From assembly GCA_937925455.1 (NCBI GenBank), contig CALEWF010000059.1, positions 1 through 5,531 on the forward strand: a stretch of DNA of 5,531 bases, in the 5' to 3' direction. Origin of the DNA: an uncultured Flavobacteriales bacterium (GTDB lineage Bacteria; Bacteroidota; Bacteroidia; CAIKAF01). Positions 1 through 5,531 of this stretch are shown here, piece by piece (the first letter of the stretch is position 1; each line of letters starts with the position of its first letter). Below the pieces are notes generated by a model. The model worked only from the letters and a program-made list of their open reading frames with translations, had not been told where the DNA came from and did not search any database. A program made the translations under genes and the position numbers.

Positions 1-86
1 GCAAAAACAAGATACTTTATTCTGACTACGAGAAATTGTTGATGGAAAAAATGGAAGAAGAGAAAAAGCTAATAGAGAAAAAGTAA
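1..86 (+). CDS. C-terminal tail of an unidentified plus-strand gene (5' end outside window)
   Basis: Reading from base 3, the frame is open from the left edge and closes with two tandem stops, TAA (84-86) and TAG (87-89). The other two plus frames stop within about 45 bases. The 27 visible residues end in a highly charged Lys/Glu-rich tail (MEKMEEEKKLIEKK), probably helical. This is too short and too low in complexity to assign a family. The gene converges on the S41 peptidase gene, with only 70 bp between the two stop codons. That gap shows only weak 4-5 bp dyads (90-100 and 104-119) and no clear terminator. The coding call rests on the open frame and the double stop; the product is unknown. 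Confidence 0.6.
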   Translation, partial: KNKILYSDYEKLLMEKMEEEKKLIEKK

Positions 87-156
87 TAGCTAAAAATTAG
101 ATGACTTTGTTTATAAAGTATTGAAAATTCAAGAATGTATAATCAAACTACAATCC

Positions 157-1752
157 TTATTTGCTATTAAAAAAAGCAATTTTCTCAAACTTATCTTTTT
201 GAATAATTTCAATTGCTTTTTTAAATGATGAATCATGTGCATTCCATATTCTGAAGAACTCTTCCCTGCCCCAATGATTTTGTGCTATACCGGCTTTTAA
301 ACGTACTTTTAGCCAAGATTTAGATGTGGCAATGGATTCTTCTTTGGCTTCAATTTTTTTCGATTTGGCGAATGCTAAAAACTCATTCCACATGGTTTCT
401 TCTTCAATAAAGTTTTTTTCAAACTCTTCAAAAGAAGGATATGAAGTTTTTAATTTATCACGATGCTGTTCCACATAATCAATACAAAAATCATTAATTA
501 CATTGGCTTTCGTCAAGTTCATTAAGAAATCAGAATAAAATGAAGTATCCAAAGGCAGAAACACATCCGGCATAATGCCGCCGCCACCATATACGGTTCG
601 TTTGTTGCGTGTTTGATATTTGAGTGAATCCGGAAATTTAATATTCTTTTCATCGGTCAGTTGTCCATTTTTAAACCGGCTGTACAAATCTTCATAATAT
701 TTTTCCACACCCTGGTCATACGGTGCTTGAATGAAGCGTCCGGAAGGGGTATAATATCTGGATGTAGTGATTCGAACGGCTGACCCATCCGGAAATGGAA
801 AGGTATTTTGCACCAATCCTTTTCCAAAGCTGCGTCGGCCAATGATTACTCCCCTATCCAAATCTTGAATAGCCCCCGATACAATCTCAGATGCAGAAGC
901 TGAACCTTCATTGATAATCACTACCAATTTCCCTTCATGAAATCCGCCTTTGGCCGTAGCATAATAATCTTTCCTTGGACTATTCACTCCTTGAGTATAA
1001 ACAATTAACTCGCCACTTTTTAAAAATTCATCCGCTAAATCAACCGCCGCATGTAAATATCCCCCCGAATTATCTGTTAAATCCAAAATAAGATGTTTAG
1101 CCCCTTGTGCCTTTAATTTTTCCATACCCTTGCGATATTCATCCATGGTGGTATTTGAAAACCGATTGATTTTAATGTAGCCAATTTCTGGCGCTGCCAT
1201 ATATGCTGCATCCACGCTAAATACCGGTATTTTATCTCGAATGATGGTAAAATTGATTAAGTCTTTTTCACCTTTACGCATAATTTTCAATTCCACCTTG
1301 GTTCCTTTTTTACCTCTTAACCATTTAAATACGTCGTTATTGGTAATTTTTTTCCCGGCCACCAATGTGTCATTGATGTAAATAATTTTATCACCGCTTC
1401 GAATTCCTGCTTTTTCAGAAGGTCCCCCGCTGATGGGACTTACAACCATAATGGTATCTCGATACAGGTTAAACTGAATACCGATACCTTCAAAATTACC
1501 TTGCAAGGGTTCGTCGGCTTCTTTCAGCTCCTTGGCCGTAAGATAATAGGAATGAGGGTCTAATTCTTTTAAAATACCTTCTATCCCAGATTCAACTATC
1601 TTTTCCTCATTTAGTGTATCCACATAAAAATTTTCCAGGTAATAAATCAATGTATTCAATTTATCTATCGGACGATATCCTTGATTATTCTGTGCATTTA
1701 ACCATCCAGTAATGATTATTAACCCAACAAATAATCCATGTATTTTTTTCAT
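157..1752 (-). CDS. S41 family C-terminal processing peptidase (PDZ-containing, periplasmic)
   Basis: This serine endopeptidase of the CtpA/CtpB/Prc (tail-specific protease) type is predicted to cleave C-terminal regions of envelope proteins in the periplasm. With the ATG at 1750-1752 it has 531 residues. An N-terminal signal peptide (MKKIHGLFVGLIIITGWLNA, about residues 1-20) is followed by a short helical region, a PDZ domain (about 87-172, with SGGPSEKAGIRSGDKI) and the S41 core (about 190-350). The catalytic pattern is complete. Ser286 is the middle serine of GSASASE, Lys311 lies 25 residues later in SFGKG, and Gln315 lies four further on, matching the Ser-Lys-Gln spacing known from Bacillus CtpB. 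LDLTDNSGG (223-231) corresponds to the usual LDLRxNxGG. After the core come YGGGGIMPD (388-396) and a charged helical tail of about 140 residues, as in other Bacteroidota members. The frame also extends 8 codons upstream to a TTG at 1776. The ATG is preferred because it starts the signal peptide directly and follows a purine-rich AAGAAGAA. The EamA permease gene lies 78 bp upstream on the same strand. The family is certain; the substrate is unknown. Confidence 0.95.
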   Translation of the reverse strand: MKKIHGLFVGLIIITGWLNAQNNQGYRPIDKLNTLIYYLENFYVDTLNEEKIVESGIEGILKELDPHSYYLTAKELKEADEPLQGNFEGIGIQFNLYRDTIMVVSPISGGPSEKAGIRSGDKIIYINDTLVAGKKITNNDVFKWLRGKKGTKVELKIMRKGEKDLINFTIIRDKIPVFSVDAAYMAAPEIGYIKINRFSNTTMDEYRKGMEKLKAQGAKHLILDLTDNSGGYLHAAVDLADEFLKSGELIVYTQGVNSPRKDYYATAKGGFHEGKLVVIINEGSASASEIVSGAIQDLDRGVIIGRRSFGKGLVQNTFPFPDGSAVRITTSRYYTPSGRFIQAPYDQGVEKYYEDLYSRFKNGQLTDEKNIKFPDSLKYQTRNKRTVYGGGGIMPDVFLPLDTSFYSDFLMNLTKANVINDFCIDYVEQHRDKLKTSYPSFEEFEKNFIEEETMWNEFLAFAKSKKIEAKEESIATSKSWLKVRLKAGIAQNHWGREEFFRIWNAHDSSFKKAIEIIQKDKFEKIAFFNSK

Positions 1753-1780
1753 CGTTCTTCTTATTTCTACATTCAATAGG

Positions 1781-1788
1781 TAAATATA
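1781..1788 (-). promoter_or_regulatory. possible -7 promoter element for the S41 peptidase gene
   Basis: On the minus strand these bases read TATATTTA, close to the Bacteroidota -7 consensus TAnnTTTG with only the last base different. The element lies 28 bp upstream of the chosen ATG. A TTTG occurs further upstream (1801-1804, minus strand), but the gap of 12 bp is shorter than the roughly 17-23 bp expected for a -33 box. The gene may therefore have its own weak promoter, or be read through from the permease gene. If transcription starts just below this element, the longer TTG start at 1776 would fall at or before the transcript end, which supports the ATG. Confidence 0.25.
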
Positions 1789-1830
1789 CTAGGCCTCTTT
1801 CAAAAAAATTAATTTTAAATACTCATACAT

Positions 1831-2724
1831 TTATTCCTTCACGTTTTTTAACCGGCTTACTCGTTGTTTATACAACGAATAAAGAAACACTGAAAGTATA
1901 ATTAATAAACTGCCGGCATAAAATCCGGGATGTAATTCGTTGTATTCATTAAAAATAAACGCTGCCATGAGCGTGCCGTATATGGGTTCTAAATTAATGG
2001 CCATCACTACGGTATAGGCTGATAATTTTTTCAACACAAACACTGTACTCCAATAGGCAAAGGCTGTACAGATGGTTCCTAAAATAATTAACCATATCCA
2101 ATCCATCGCAGGCAACACGGTTTGAAATTTAACCGGTTCTGTAAACAAGATAAATCCAGCTACTCCTAAATGAGCACCCAGCATTTCGTACCACGAAATC
2201 ACAAACCCATCATAATGATTGGCTATTTTTTTATTAAAAATGGTAAATAGCCCAGATAAAATAGCAGATGAAAGTCCTGTAACAATGCCCGCCATATAAT
2301 TGAGCTGAACATTGGCAATAAGCAATAACCCCATTACGATAAAGAGGCCACCAAATACTTCAGCCATCGAAATTCGGGTGCGAAAAAACAAAGGTTCTAA
2401 AAAAGCTACAACCAACGTAGTAACTGATAAACACGCCAATGCAATACTCACATTTGAAATCTTAATGGAGTGAAAAAACGTAATCCAATGAGCACCTACC
2501 ATGCATCCTATAACCATTAACCGGGCTATTTCCCGAGGGCGTAAAAGTAATGGTATTTTACGAATGAGTAATATAAAAAAAATAGATACAAACGCAATAG
2601 CTGTGCGATACCACACCAACAAATCACCGGAAACAGAAATCAATCGTCCTAAGATTCCGGTAAATCCAAATAAAAAAACCGTAAAATGCAACAGGAAATG
2701 ATATGTTTGAAGACTCTTACTCAA
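1831..2724 (-). CDS. EamA/DMT superfamily permease (10 transmembrane helices)
   Basis: This is an inner-membrane permease of the drug/metabolite transporter superfamily, with 297 residues (the usual length is about 290-300). Hydrophobic stretches suggest ten helices, at about 9-28, 36-55, 68-85, 90-110, 119-137, 143-163, 173-193, 206-226, 236-256 and 266-284. They form two EamA repeats, and each repeat has the typical Glu-Pro after its fourth helix (LEP at 109-111 and LEPIYG at 245-250). The N-terminal FGFTGILGRLIS and the LVWYR at 36-40 are family-like. The C-terminal tail is basic (KQRVSRLKNVK), consistent with a cytoplasmic end. The transported compound cannot be told from sequence; family members move amino acids, sugars or other small metabolites. 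No ATG occurs in this frame before codon 70. The first usable start is TTG (2722-2724), which still keeps the whole first helix. An upstream in-frame TAA lies at 2752-2754. The gene is divergent from the M1 aminopeptidase gene and 78 bp upstream of the S41 peptidase gene. Confidence 0.9.
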   Translation of the reverse strand: MSKSLQTYHFLLHFTVFLFGFTGILGRLISVSGDLLVWYRTAIAFVSIFFILLIRKIPLLLRPREIARLMVIGCMVGAHWITFFHSIKISNVSIALACLSVTTLVVAFLEPLFFRTRISMAEVFGGLFIVMGLLLIANVQLNYMAGIVTGLSSAILSGLFTIFNKKIANHYDGFVISWYEMLGAHLGVAGFILFTEPVKFQTVLPAMDWIWLIILGTICTAFAYWSTVFVLKKLSAYTVVMAINLEPIYGTLMAAFIFNEYNELHPGFYAGSLLIILSVFLYSLYKQRVSRLKNVKE

Positions 2725-2746
2725 CTGGAAATAACTTATTTTGCAT
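2717..2746 (-). other. 9-codon ATG-initiated frame overlapping the permease start
   Basis: On the minus strand an ATG at 2744-2746 opens a short frame encoding MQNKLFPVE. It ends at TAA (2717-2719), five bases beyond the first base of the TTG proposed as the permease start. The frame is shifted by one base relative to the permease. It could be a small leader that couples translation to the TTG, the mark of a one-base indel that separated the true ATG from the permease, or chance. The sequence shows the overlap but does not decide between these. Confidence 0.25.
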
Positions 2747-2761
2747 TCAGATTATTCATGT
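2725..2761. promoter_or_regulatory. compact divergent promoter region between permease and aminopeptidase genes
   Basis: Only 37 bp separate the TTG of the permease from the ATG of the aminopeptidase, so control elements of both genes must overlap each other or the coding ends. On the plus strand TTATTTTG (2736-2743) matches the Bacteroidota -7 consensus TAnnTTTG except at the second base and lies 18 bp before the ATG at 2762. On the minus strand TATTTTTC (2764-2771) differs from it only in the final base and lies inside the start of the aminopeptidase gene. No convincing -33 TTTG sits at the right distance for either. No Shine-Dalgarno sequence precedes either start, as is usual in this phylum. 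Confidence 0.3.
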
Positions 2762-4642
2762 ATGAAAAATAGCCTGCTTCTTTTGGCCGGATGCGTGGTC
2801 ATTATCGGCTGTCAGTCCAAGCCTTCAAAAGTAACAAATAATTTGGCCCAACCGGCAATTTACGTGCACGACCCGCATAGCTATGCTCAACCCAATAAGG
2901 CGGTAGTAAAACATTTGAATTTAGAATTAGAAGTTTCGTTTGAAAAACAACAGATTGCCGGTATTGCCACATGGGAAATTGAAGTTTCATCCAATACTGA
3001 CACCATTATATTTGATACACATCATCTAAAGATTGATAAAGTAACGTCCGGCACTTCCGATGAACCCATTACTTTTACGTTAGGTCCTTACGATGAAATA
3101 TTGGGACAACCACTGTATATTCCTATAACACAAGGTATTTCTTCCATCCGTATATTTTACCACACCACTCCAGAATCTGCTGCCCTGCAATGGCTACAAC
3201 CAGAACAAACTGCCGGTAAAAAACATCCGTTTTTATACACACAAAGCCAGGCCATTTTGGCCCGTAGCTGGGTACCTGTACAAGACAGTCCGGGAATACG
3301 CTTTACCTATCGAGCCAATGTAAAAACTCCCCGTGGTTATTTGGCACTGATGAGTGCTCGCAATCCTCAAAAAGTTAGTACTGATGGCGTGTATCAATTT
3401 GTGCAACCCAAACCTATACCATCTTATTTATTGGCATTAAGCGTAGGAGTAATGGAATTTAAAATGCTTGGCGAGCGCTGTGGAGTGTATGCCGAACCGG
3501 AAGTACTTAACCAAGCAGCATTTGAGTTGGAAGACATGGAAAAAATGCTTAATGCAGCCGAAAAACTTTACGGACCTTACATATGGGAACGTTACGATGT
3601 TTTAGTTTTACCTCCCTCCTTTCCGTTTGGTGGCATGGAAAACCCCATGCTTACCTTTGCCACTCCAACTATTTTAGCCGGTGATAAATCGCTTACTTCA
3701 CTTATTGCCCACGAAATGGCACATAGCTGGAGCGGCAACCTGGTTACCAACGCCACATGGAACGACTTTTGGCTAAACGAAGGATTTACTGTATATTTTG
3801 AACGCCGCATCATGGAAAGACTCTATGGCAAAGACTATGCTGAGATGCTTGCCGTATTAGGACATCAAGATTTGATAAATACTTTAAAACAACTTCAAGA
3901 CTCTGAAGAATGGCAGGATACCCGGTTAAAACTTACCTTAAACGGACGCGACCCTGACGACGGCGTTAGTGATATTGCTTACGAAAAAGGCTATGCCTTG
4001 CTGGTAACACTTGAAAAAATTGTAGGACGCAAACGCTGGGATGCCTTTCTTAACCGGTGGTTTACAGAACATGCTTTTACATCCGTTACCACCGAACAGT
4101 TTGTAGATTTTGTACACCATCATTTGTTTCGCAAAAACAGCGAATGGGATAAAAAAAGCAACTTACATGCCTGGATTTATGAACCCGGTATGCCAACTAA
4201 TTACCAACCACCTACCTCAGTTCGGTTAGATAGTGTAGCCGCCCAAGCCATGGCCTTTTTACATGGGAAACCAGCCACTGACCTGTCTGTAAAAAACTGG
4301 ACTTCGCAAGAATGGCAATATTTCTTGCGTCAAATCAACAAACAGCTAACAGCAGACCAAATGGAGCAATTAGACAGGGCATTTCATTTCACCACCACCG
4401 GAAATAGCGAAATTGCAGTGCTTTGGTTCGAATCCGCCATCATGCATCATTACACTGCTGCCTATCCGGCCATCGAAAACTTTTTAAAACACGTAGGCCG
4501 CCGTAAGTTTCTGGTGCCATTATACACAGCCATGATACAAAGCACCGATTGGCAAAACCGTGTAAAAGAATTGTACCAACACGCCCGAAAAAACTATCAT
4601 ACCGTAAGCTGCAAAACTTTAGACGAACTTTTACATAGTTAA
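2762..4642 (+). CDS. M1 family metallo-aminopeptidase, leukotriene A4 hydrolase-like, lipoprotein
   Basis: This is a zinc aminopeptidase predicted to remove N-terminal residues from peptides on the periplasmic side of the membrane. From the ATG at 2762 it has 626 residues (human LTA4H has about 611). The N-terminus MKNSLLLLAGCVVIIGC is a lipoprotein signal. Cys17 (IIGC) is the likely lipidated residue; an earlier LAGC at Cys11 would leave too short a hydrophobic segment. QSKPSK follows, without the acidic stretch of surface-export signals. The order of parts matches LTA4H: beta-sheet N-domain with SQAILAR (162-168; LTA4H has CQAIHCR); GGMEN (290-294); zinc site HEMAH (His317, Glu318, His321) with Glu340 in WLNEGF after 18 intervening residues; Tyr407 in AYEKG as the transition-state tyrosine; and an alpha-helical C-domain with GRRKF, where Arg580 and Lys582 align with the carboxylate-binding Arg563/Lys565 of LTA4H. 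The position of LTA4H Tyr378 is Val402 here, and Asp375 is retained as Asp399. The open frame extends 7 codons upstream to a TTG at 2741; the ATG is chosen because it starts the signal peptide. The Nudix gene follows after 4 bp, suggesting an operon. Peptidase activity is likely; epoxide hydrolase activity is not implied. Confidence 0.95.
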   Translation: MKNSLLLLAGCVVIIGCQSKPSKVTNNLAQPAIYVHDPHSYAQPNKAVVKHLNLELEVSFEKQQIAGIATWEIEVSSNTDTIIFDTHHLKIDKVTSGTSDEPITFTLGPYDEILGQPLYIPITQGISSIRIFYHTTPESAALQWLQPEQTAGKKHPFLYTQSQAILARSWVPVQDSPGIRFTYRANVKTPRGYLALMSARNPQKVSTDGVYQFVQPKPIPSYLLALSVGVMEFKMLGERCGVYAEPEVLNQAAFELEDMEKMLNAAEKLYGPYIWERYDVLVLPPSFPFGGMENPMLTFATPTILAGDKSLTSLIAHEMAHSWSGNLVTNATWNDFWLNEGFTVYFERRIMERLYGKDYAEMLAVLGHQDLINTLKQLQDSEEWQDTRLKLTLNGRDPDDGVSDIAYEKGYALLVTLEKIVGRKRWDAFLNRWFTEHAFTSVTTEQFVDFVHHHLFRKNSEWDKKSNLHAWIYEPGMPTNYQPPTSVRLDSVAAQAMAFLHGKPATDLSVKNWTSQEWQYFLRQINKQLTADQMEQLDRAFHFTTTGNSEIAVLWFESAIMHHYTAAYPAIENFLKHVGRRKFLVPLYTAMIQSTDWQNRVKELYQHARKNYHTVSCKTLDELLHS

Positions 4643-4646
4643 TCCT

Positions 4647-5111
4647 ATGCCCGCTGCACTTTCAGCCGGACTTGTTATATGGAAACAAACCTCAGAAGGC
4701 AAGCTTGTTTTACTTTGTCATCCCGGTGGACCCTATTATCAAAAAAAAGACAACGAAGTTTGGACCATTCCCAAAGGATTGGTATCGCCCGATGAAGATT
4801 TACTGCAAACAGCTATTCGTGAAACGCAGGAAGAATGCGGTTTCATTCCTCTGCCGAATGCTGAATACATTCCACTTACACCAGTGAAATATAAAAACGG
4901 TAAAATCCTTCATGCGTGGGCCGTACAAATACCCAATTCTCATACATGGCACTTTACAAGCAATACCTTTCAAATCGAGTGGCCACCACGCTCCGGTCGG
5001 TTACACACCTTTCCCGAAATAGACTGCATGGAATGGTTTACACTTCCCAAGGCTCGAAAAAAAATTCACCCCATACAATTACCCTTGTTAGATAAAATTG
5101 AAAACTTATAA
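4647..5111 (+). CDS. Nudix hydrolase, COG4119-like predicted NTP pyrophosphohydrolase
   Basis: This is a cytoplasmic hydrolase predicted to cleave a nucleoside diphosphate linked to another moiety, using divalent metal. It has 154 residues and no signal peptide. The Nudix box is complete at residues 44-66 and fits GX5EX7REUXEEXGU, with Gly44, Glu50 and the RETQEECGF stretch. Threonine sits where a hydrophobic residue is more common. Flanking signatures resemble the COG4119 group as I remember it: SAGLVIW at the N-terminus, HPGGPYYQKKD before the box, and EWPPRSGR followed by FPEIDCMEWF and ARKKIHPIQ near the C-terminus. The ATG is 4 bp after the stop of the aminopeptidase gene, so translation and transcription are probably coupled. 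No functional link to peptide cleavage is apparent. The stop codon lies in the loop of a long hairpin. Two runs of eight A (4741-4748, 5057-5064) lie in the gene without breaking it. The family is certain; the exact substrate (for example Ap4A, ADP-ribose or a modified NTP) is not. Confidence 0.93.
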   Translation: MPAALSAGLVIWKQTSEGKLVLLCHPGGPYYQKKDNEVWTIPKGLVSPDEDLLQTAIRETQEECGFIPLPNAEYIPLTPVKYKNGKILHAWAVQIPNSHTWHFTSNTFQIEWPPRSGRLHTFPEIDCMEWFTLPKARKKIHPIQLPLLDKIENL

Positions 5112-5130
5112 TTTTAATTTTATCAACAAG
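5084..5130 (+). terminator. long AT-rich hairpin over the Nudix stop codon, possible operon 3' end
   Basis: CTTGTTAGATAAAATT (5084-5099) is the inverse of AATTTTATCAACAAG (5116-5130), giving 15 pairs with one bulged A at 5090. The stem can extend inward by a G-U and three A-U pairs (5100-5103 with 5112-5115), leaving an 8-nt loop (5104-5111) that contains the TAA stop. The position at the end of a two-gene unit suggests a role in 3' end formation or transcript stability. It is not a canonical intrinsic terminator, because the stem is AT-rich and no U-tract follows the right arm. The left arm is also coding sequence, so the dyad is constrained on both counts. Confidence 0.4.
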
Positions 5131-5137
5131 CGGCTTA

Positions 5138-5282
5138 TTATCGTATTCTTTCACTCCTATGGAGCGTACGGTCGGAACATACGCCAGCCAGACGAACCGT
5201 ATTGTGGGTCTTCCTTCTATCATCCGCCCCTTTAGGGTGAAGATACACGCCCGACACTCAAAACGCCTTTTTCATGCGTTTT
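5138..5282. repeat. GC-richer patch with serial inverted repeats; candidate dispersed repeat or structured RNA
   Basis: Several dyads follow one another: CTCC-TAT-GGAG (5154-5164); GCGTA/TACGC (5164-5168, 5180-5184); TACGGTCG (5167-5174) with CGAACCGTA (5193-5201, one bulged A); CCC-TTTA-GGG (5228-5237); and AAAACGC/GCGTTTT (5260-5266, 5276-5282). The second and third share bases and so are mutually exclusive. The patch is richer in G and C than its surroundings. Its minus-strand translation (NTVRLAGVCSDRTLHRSE) reminds me of short hypothetical ORFs scattered through Bacteroidota genomes, which would suggest a dispersed repeat wrongly called as protein. That resemblance is from memory and unverified. 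Borders are approximate. Confidence 0.35.
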
Positions 5283-5506
5283 ATAGCACACACAGCTACC
5301 GTTTCATCCGCTACACTTATTCTATTTAACTTGAATAGCGGTTGCATTTTATCACTATTTCTAGCATTCTCATGCAAACCATTTTACAGCAGACAAATTC
5401 CAATTTGCATTTCCATTTAAAACATTTTTTCTTACTGTTACATAAAATGTAATACCTAAAATCCGCAAGTAAAATTAGTAACGTGTTAAAAAACCTGTTA
5501 AAAATA

Positions 5507-5530
5507 AGCCCTCCGAAAGATAGGAGGGCT
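5507..5530 (-). terminator. intrinsic terminator hairpin, visible T-tract on the minus strand
   Basis: AGCCCTCC (5507-5514) and GGAGGGCT (5523-5530) form a perfect 8-bp GC-rich stem with an 8-nt loop. On the minus strand the stem is followed directly by TATTTTTAA, a U-rich tract, so it should end transcription of a minus-strand gene located to the right of the window. On the plus strand only one base (C) is visible after the stem. Whether it also works in that direction, for read-through from the aminopeptidase-Nudix unit, cannot be judged. Confidence 0.75.
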
Positions 5531-5531
5531 C

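Larger units (their letters stand above)
5112..5531. other. 420-bp intergenic region without a convincing gene
   Basis: No open frame here looks like a real protein. A 56-codon plus-strand frame (5159-5329, ATG) and a 39-codon minus-strand frame (5138-5257, GTG) lie over the same GC-richer patch and cannot both be genes. Beyond that patch the sequence is AT-rich. It includes an inverted repeat GGTTGCAT (5340-5347) / ATGCAAACC (5372-5380) with one bulge, and a 12-bp-period direct repeat of GTTAAAAA (starting at 5485 and 5497). The terminator hairpin lies at the right edge. The layout fits a gap between the end of the plus-strand operon and the end of a minus-strand gene lying beyond the window. 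Confidence 0.6.

Noticed and set aside
84..156. Terminator between the left-edge gene and the S41 peptidase gene
   Set aside because: Only 4-5 bp AT-rich dyads (CTAA/TTAG at 90-100, ACTTT/AAAGT at 104-119) without a clear T-tract; too weak to call.
1753..1776. Eight-codon N-terminal extension of the S41 peptidase from a TTG at 1776
   Set aside because: It would put charged residues ahead of a complete signal peptide that already begins with MKK at an ATG, and a -7-like element lies just upstream of it.
2741..2761. Seven-codon extension of the M1 aminopeptidase from a TTG at 2741
   Set aside because: The ATG at 2762 gives a standard lipoprotein signal peptide; the extension would place an acidic/His stretch before it and overlap the likely -7 element.
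4741..5064. Programmed frameshifting at the A8 runs in the Nudix gene
   Set aside because: The zero frame is intact and gives a complete, family-like protein; alternative frames after the runs give nothing recognisable.
5038..5223. 61-codon minus-strand frame overlapping the Nudix gene end
   Set aside because: It runs antisense to a well-supported gene for much of its length; openness over the rest comes from the GC-richer patch. No family features.
5260..5282. AAAACGC/GCGTTTT hairpin as the operon's intrinsic terminator
   Set aside because: Only three G-C pairs, and the T-run is used up in the stem; it lies about 150 bp after the Nudix stop. Kept only as part of the inverted-repeat patch.
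5159..5329. 56-codon plus-strand ATG frame in the 3' intergenic region (starts MERTVGTYAS)
   Set aside because: It overlies the inverted-repeat patch, has a very basic, His/Arg/Tyr-rich composition unlike the neighbouring proteins, no recognisable domain, and competes with a minus-strand frame over the same bases.

Overview
This AT-rich window looks like a piece of a Bacteroidota chromosome. The support is the absence of clear Shine-Dalgarno sites, -7-like elements that partly match the TAnnTTTG consensus of that phylum, and the architecture of the proteins (an S41 peptidase with a YGGGGIMPD tail and a lipid-anchored LTA4H-like M1 aminopeptidase). I cannot place it below phylum level from sequence alone.

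Layout: (1) positions 1-86 hold the lysine/glutamate-rich C-terminal tail of a plus-strand gene that begins outside the window. (2) Two minus-strand genes follow. Reading right to left these are a 10-helix EamA/DMT-type permease (1831-2724, apparently starting at TTG) and, 78 bp downstream, a periplasmic S41 C-terminal processing peptidase with a PDZ domain (157-1752). (3) A 37-bp divergent intergenic region (2725-2761) separates them from two plus-strand genes. These are an M1-family, leukotriene-A4-hydrolase-like lipoprotein aminopeptidase (2762-4642) and, 4 bp later, a Nudix hydrolase of the COG4119 type (4647-5111). (4) The last 420 bp (5112-5531) hold no convincing gene. They contain a long hairpin overlapping the Nudix stop codon, a locally GC-richer patch full of short inverted repeats (possibly a dispersed repeat or structured RNA), and a strong GC-rich hairpin at the right edge. 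Its visible T-tract lies on the minus strand, so it probably ends a minus-strand gene lying to the right.

Functionally this is mostly ordinary housekeeping and cell-envelope content: two envelope proteases/peptidases facing the periplasm, one inner-membrane metabolite exporter-like permease, and one cytoplasmic nucleotide-pyrophosphate hydrolase. The 4-bp spacing makes the aminopeptidase and Nudix genes a likely operon, but no shared pathway is evident. I found no convincing new multi-gene system. The places most worth a second look are the GC-richer patch near 5138-5282, the hairpin at the Nudix 3' end, and the start region of the permease, where an ATG-initiated 9-codon frame overlaps a TTG start. 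All three annotated start choices that differ from the longest open frames are explained in the entries.
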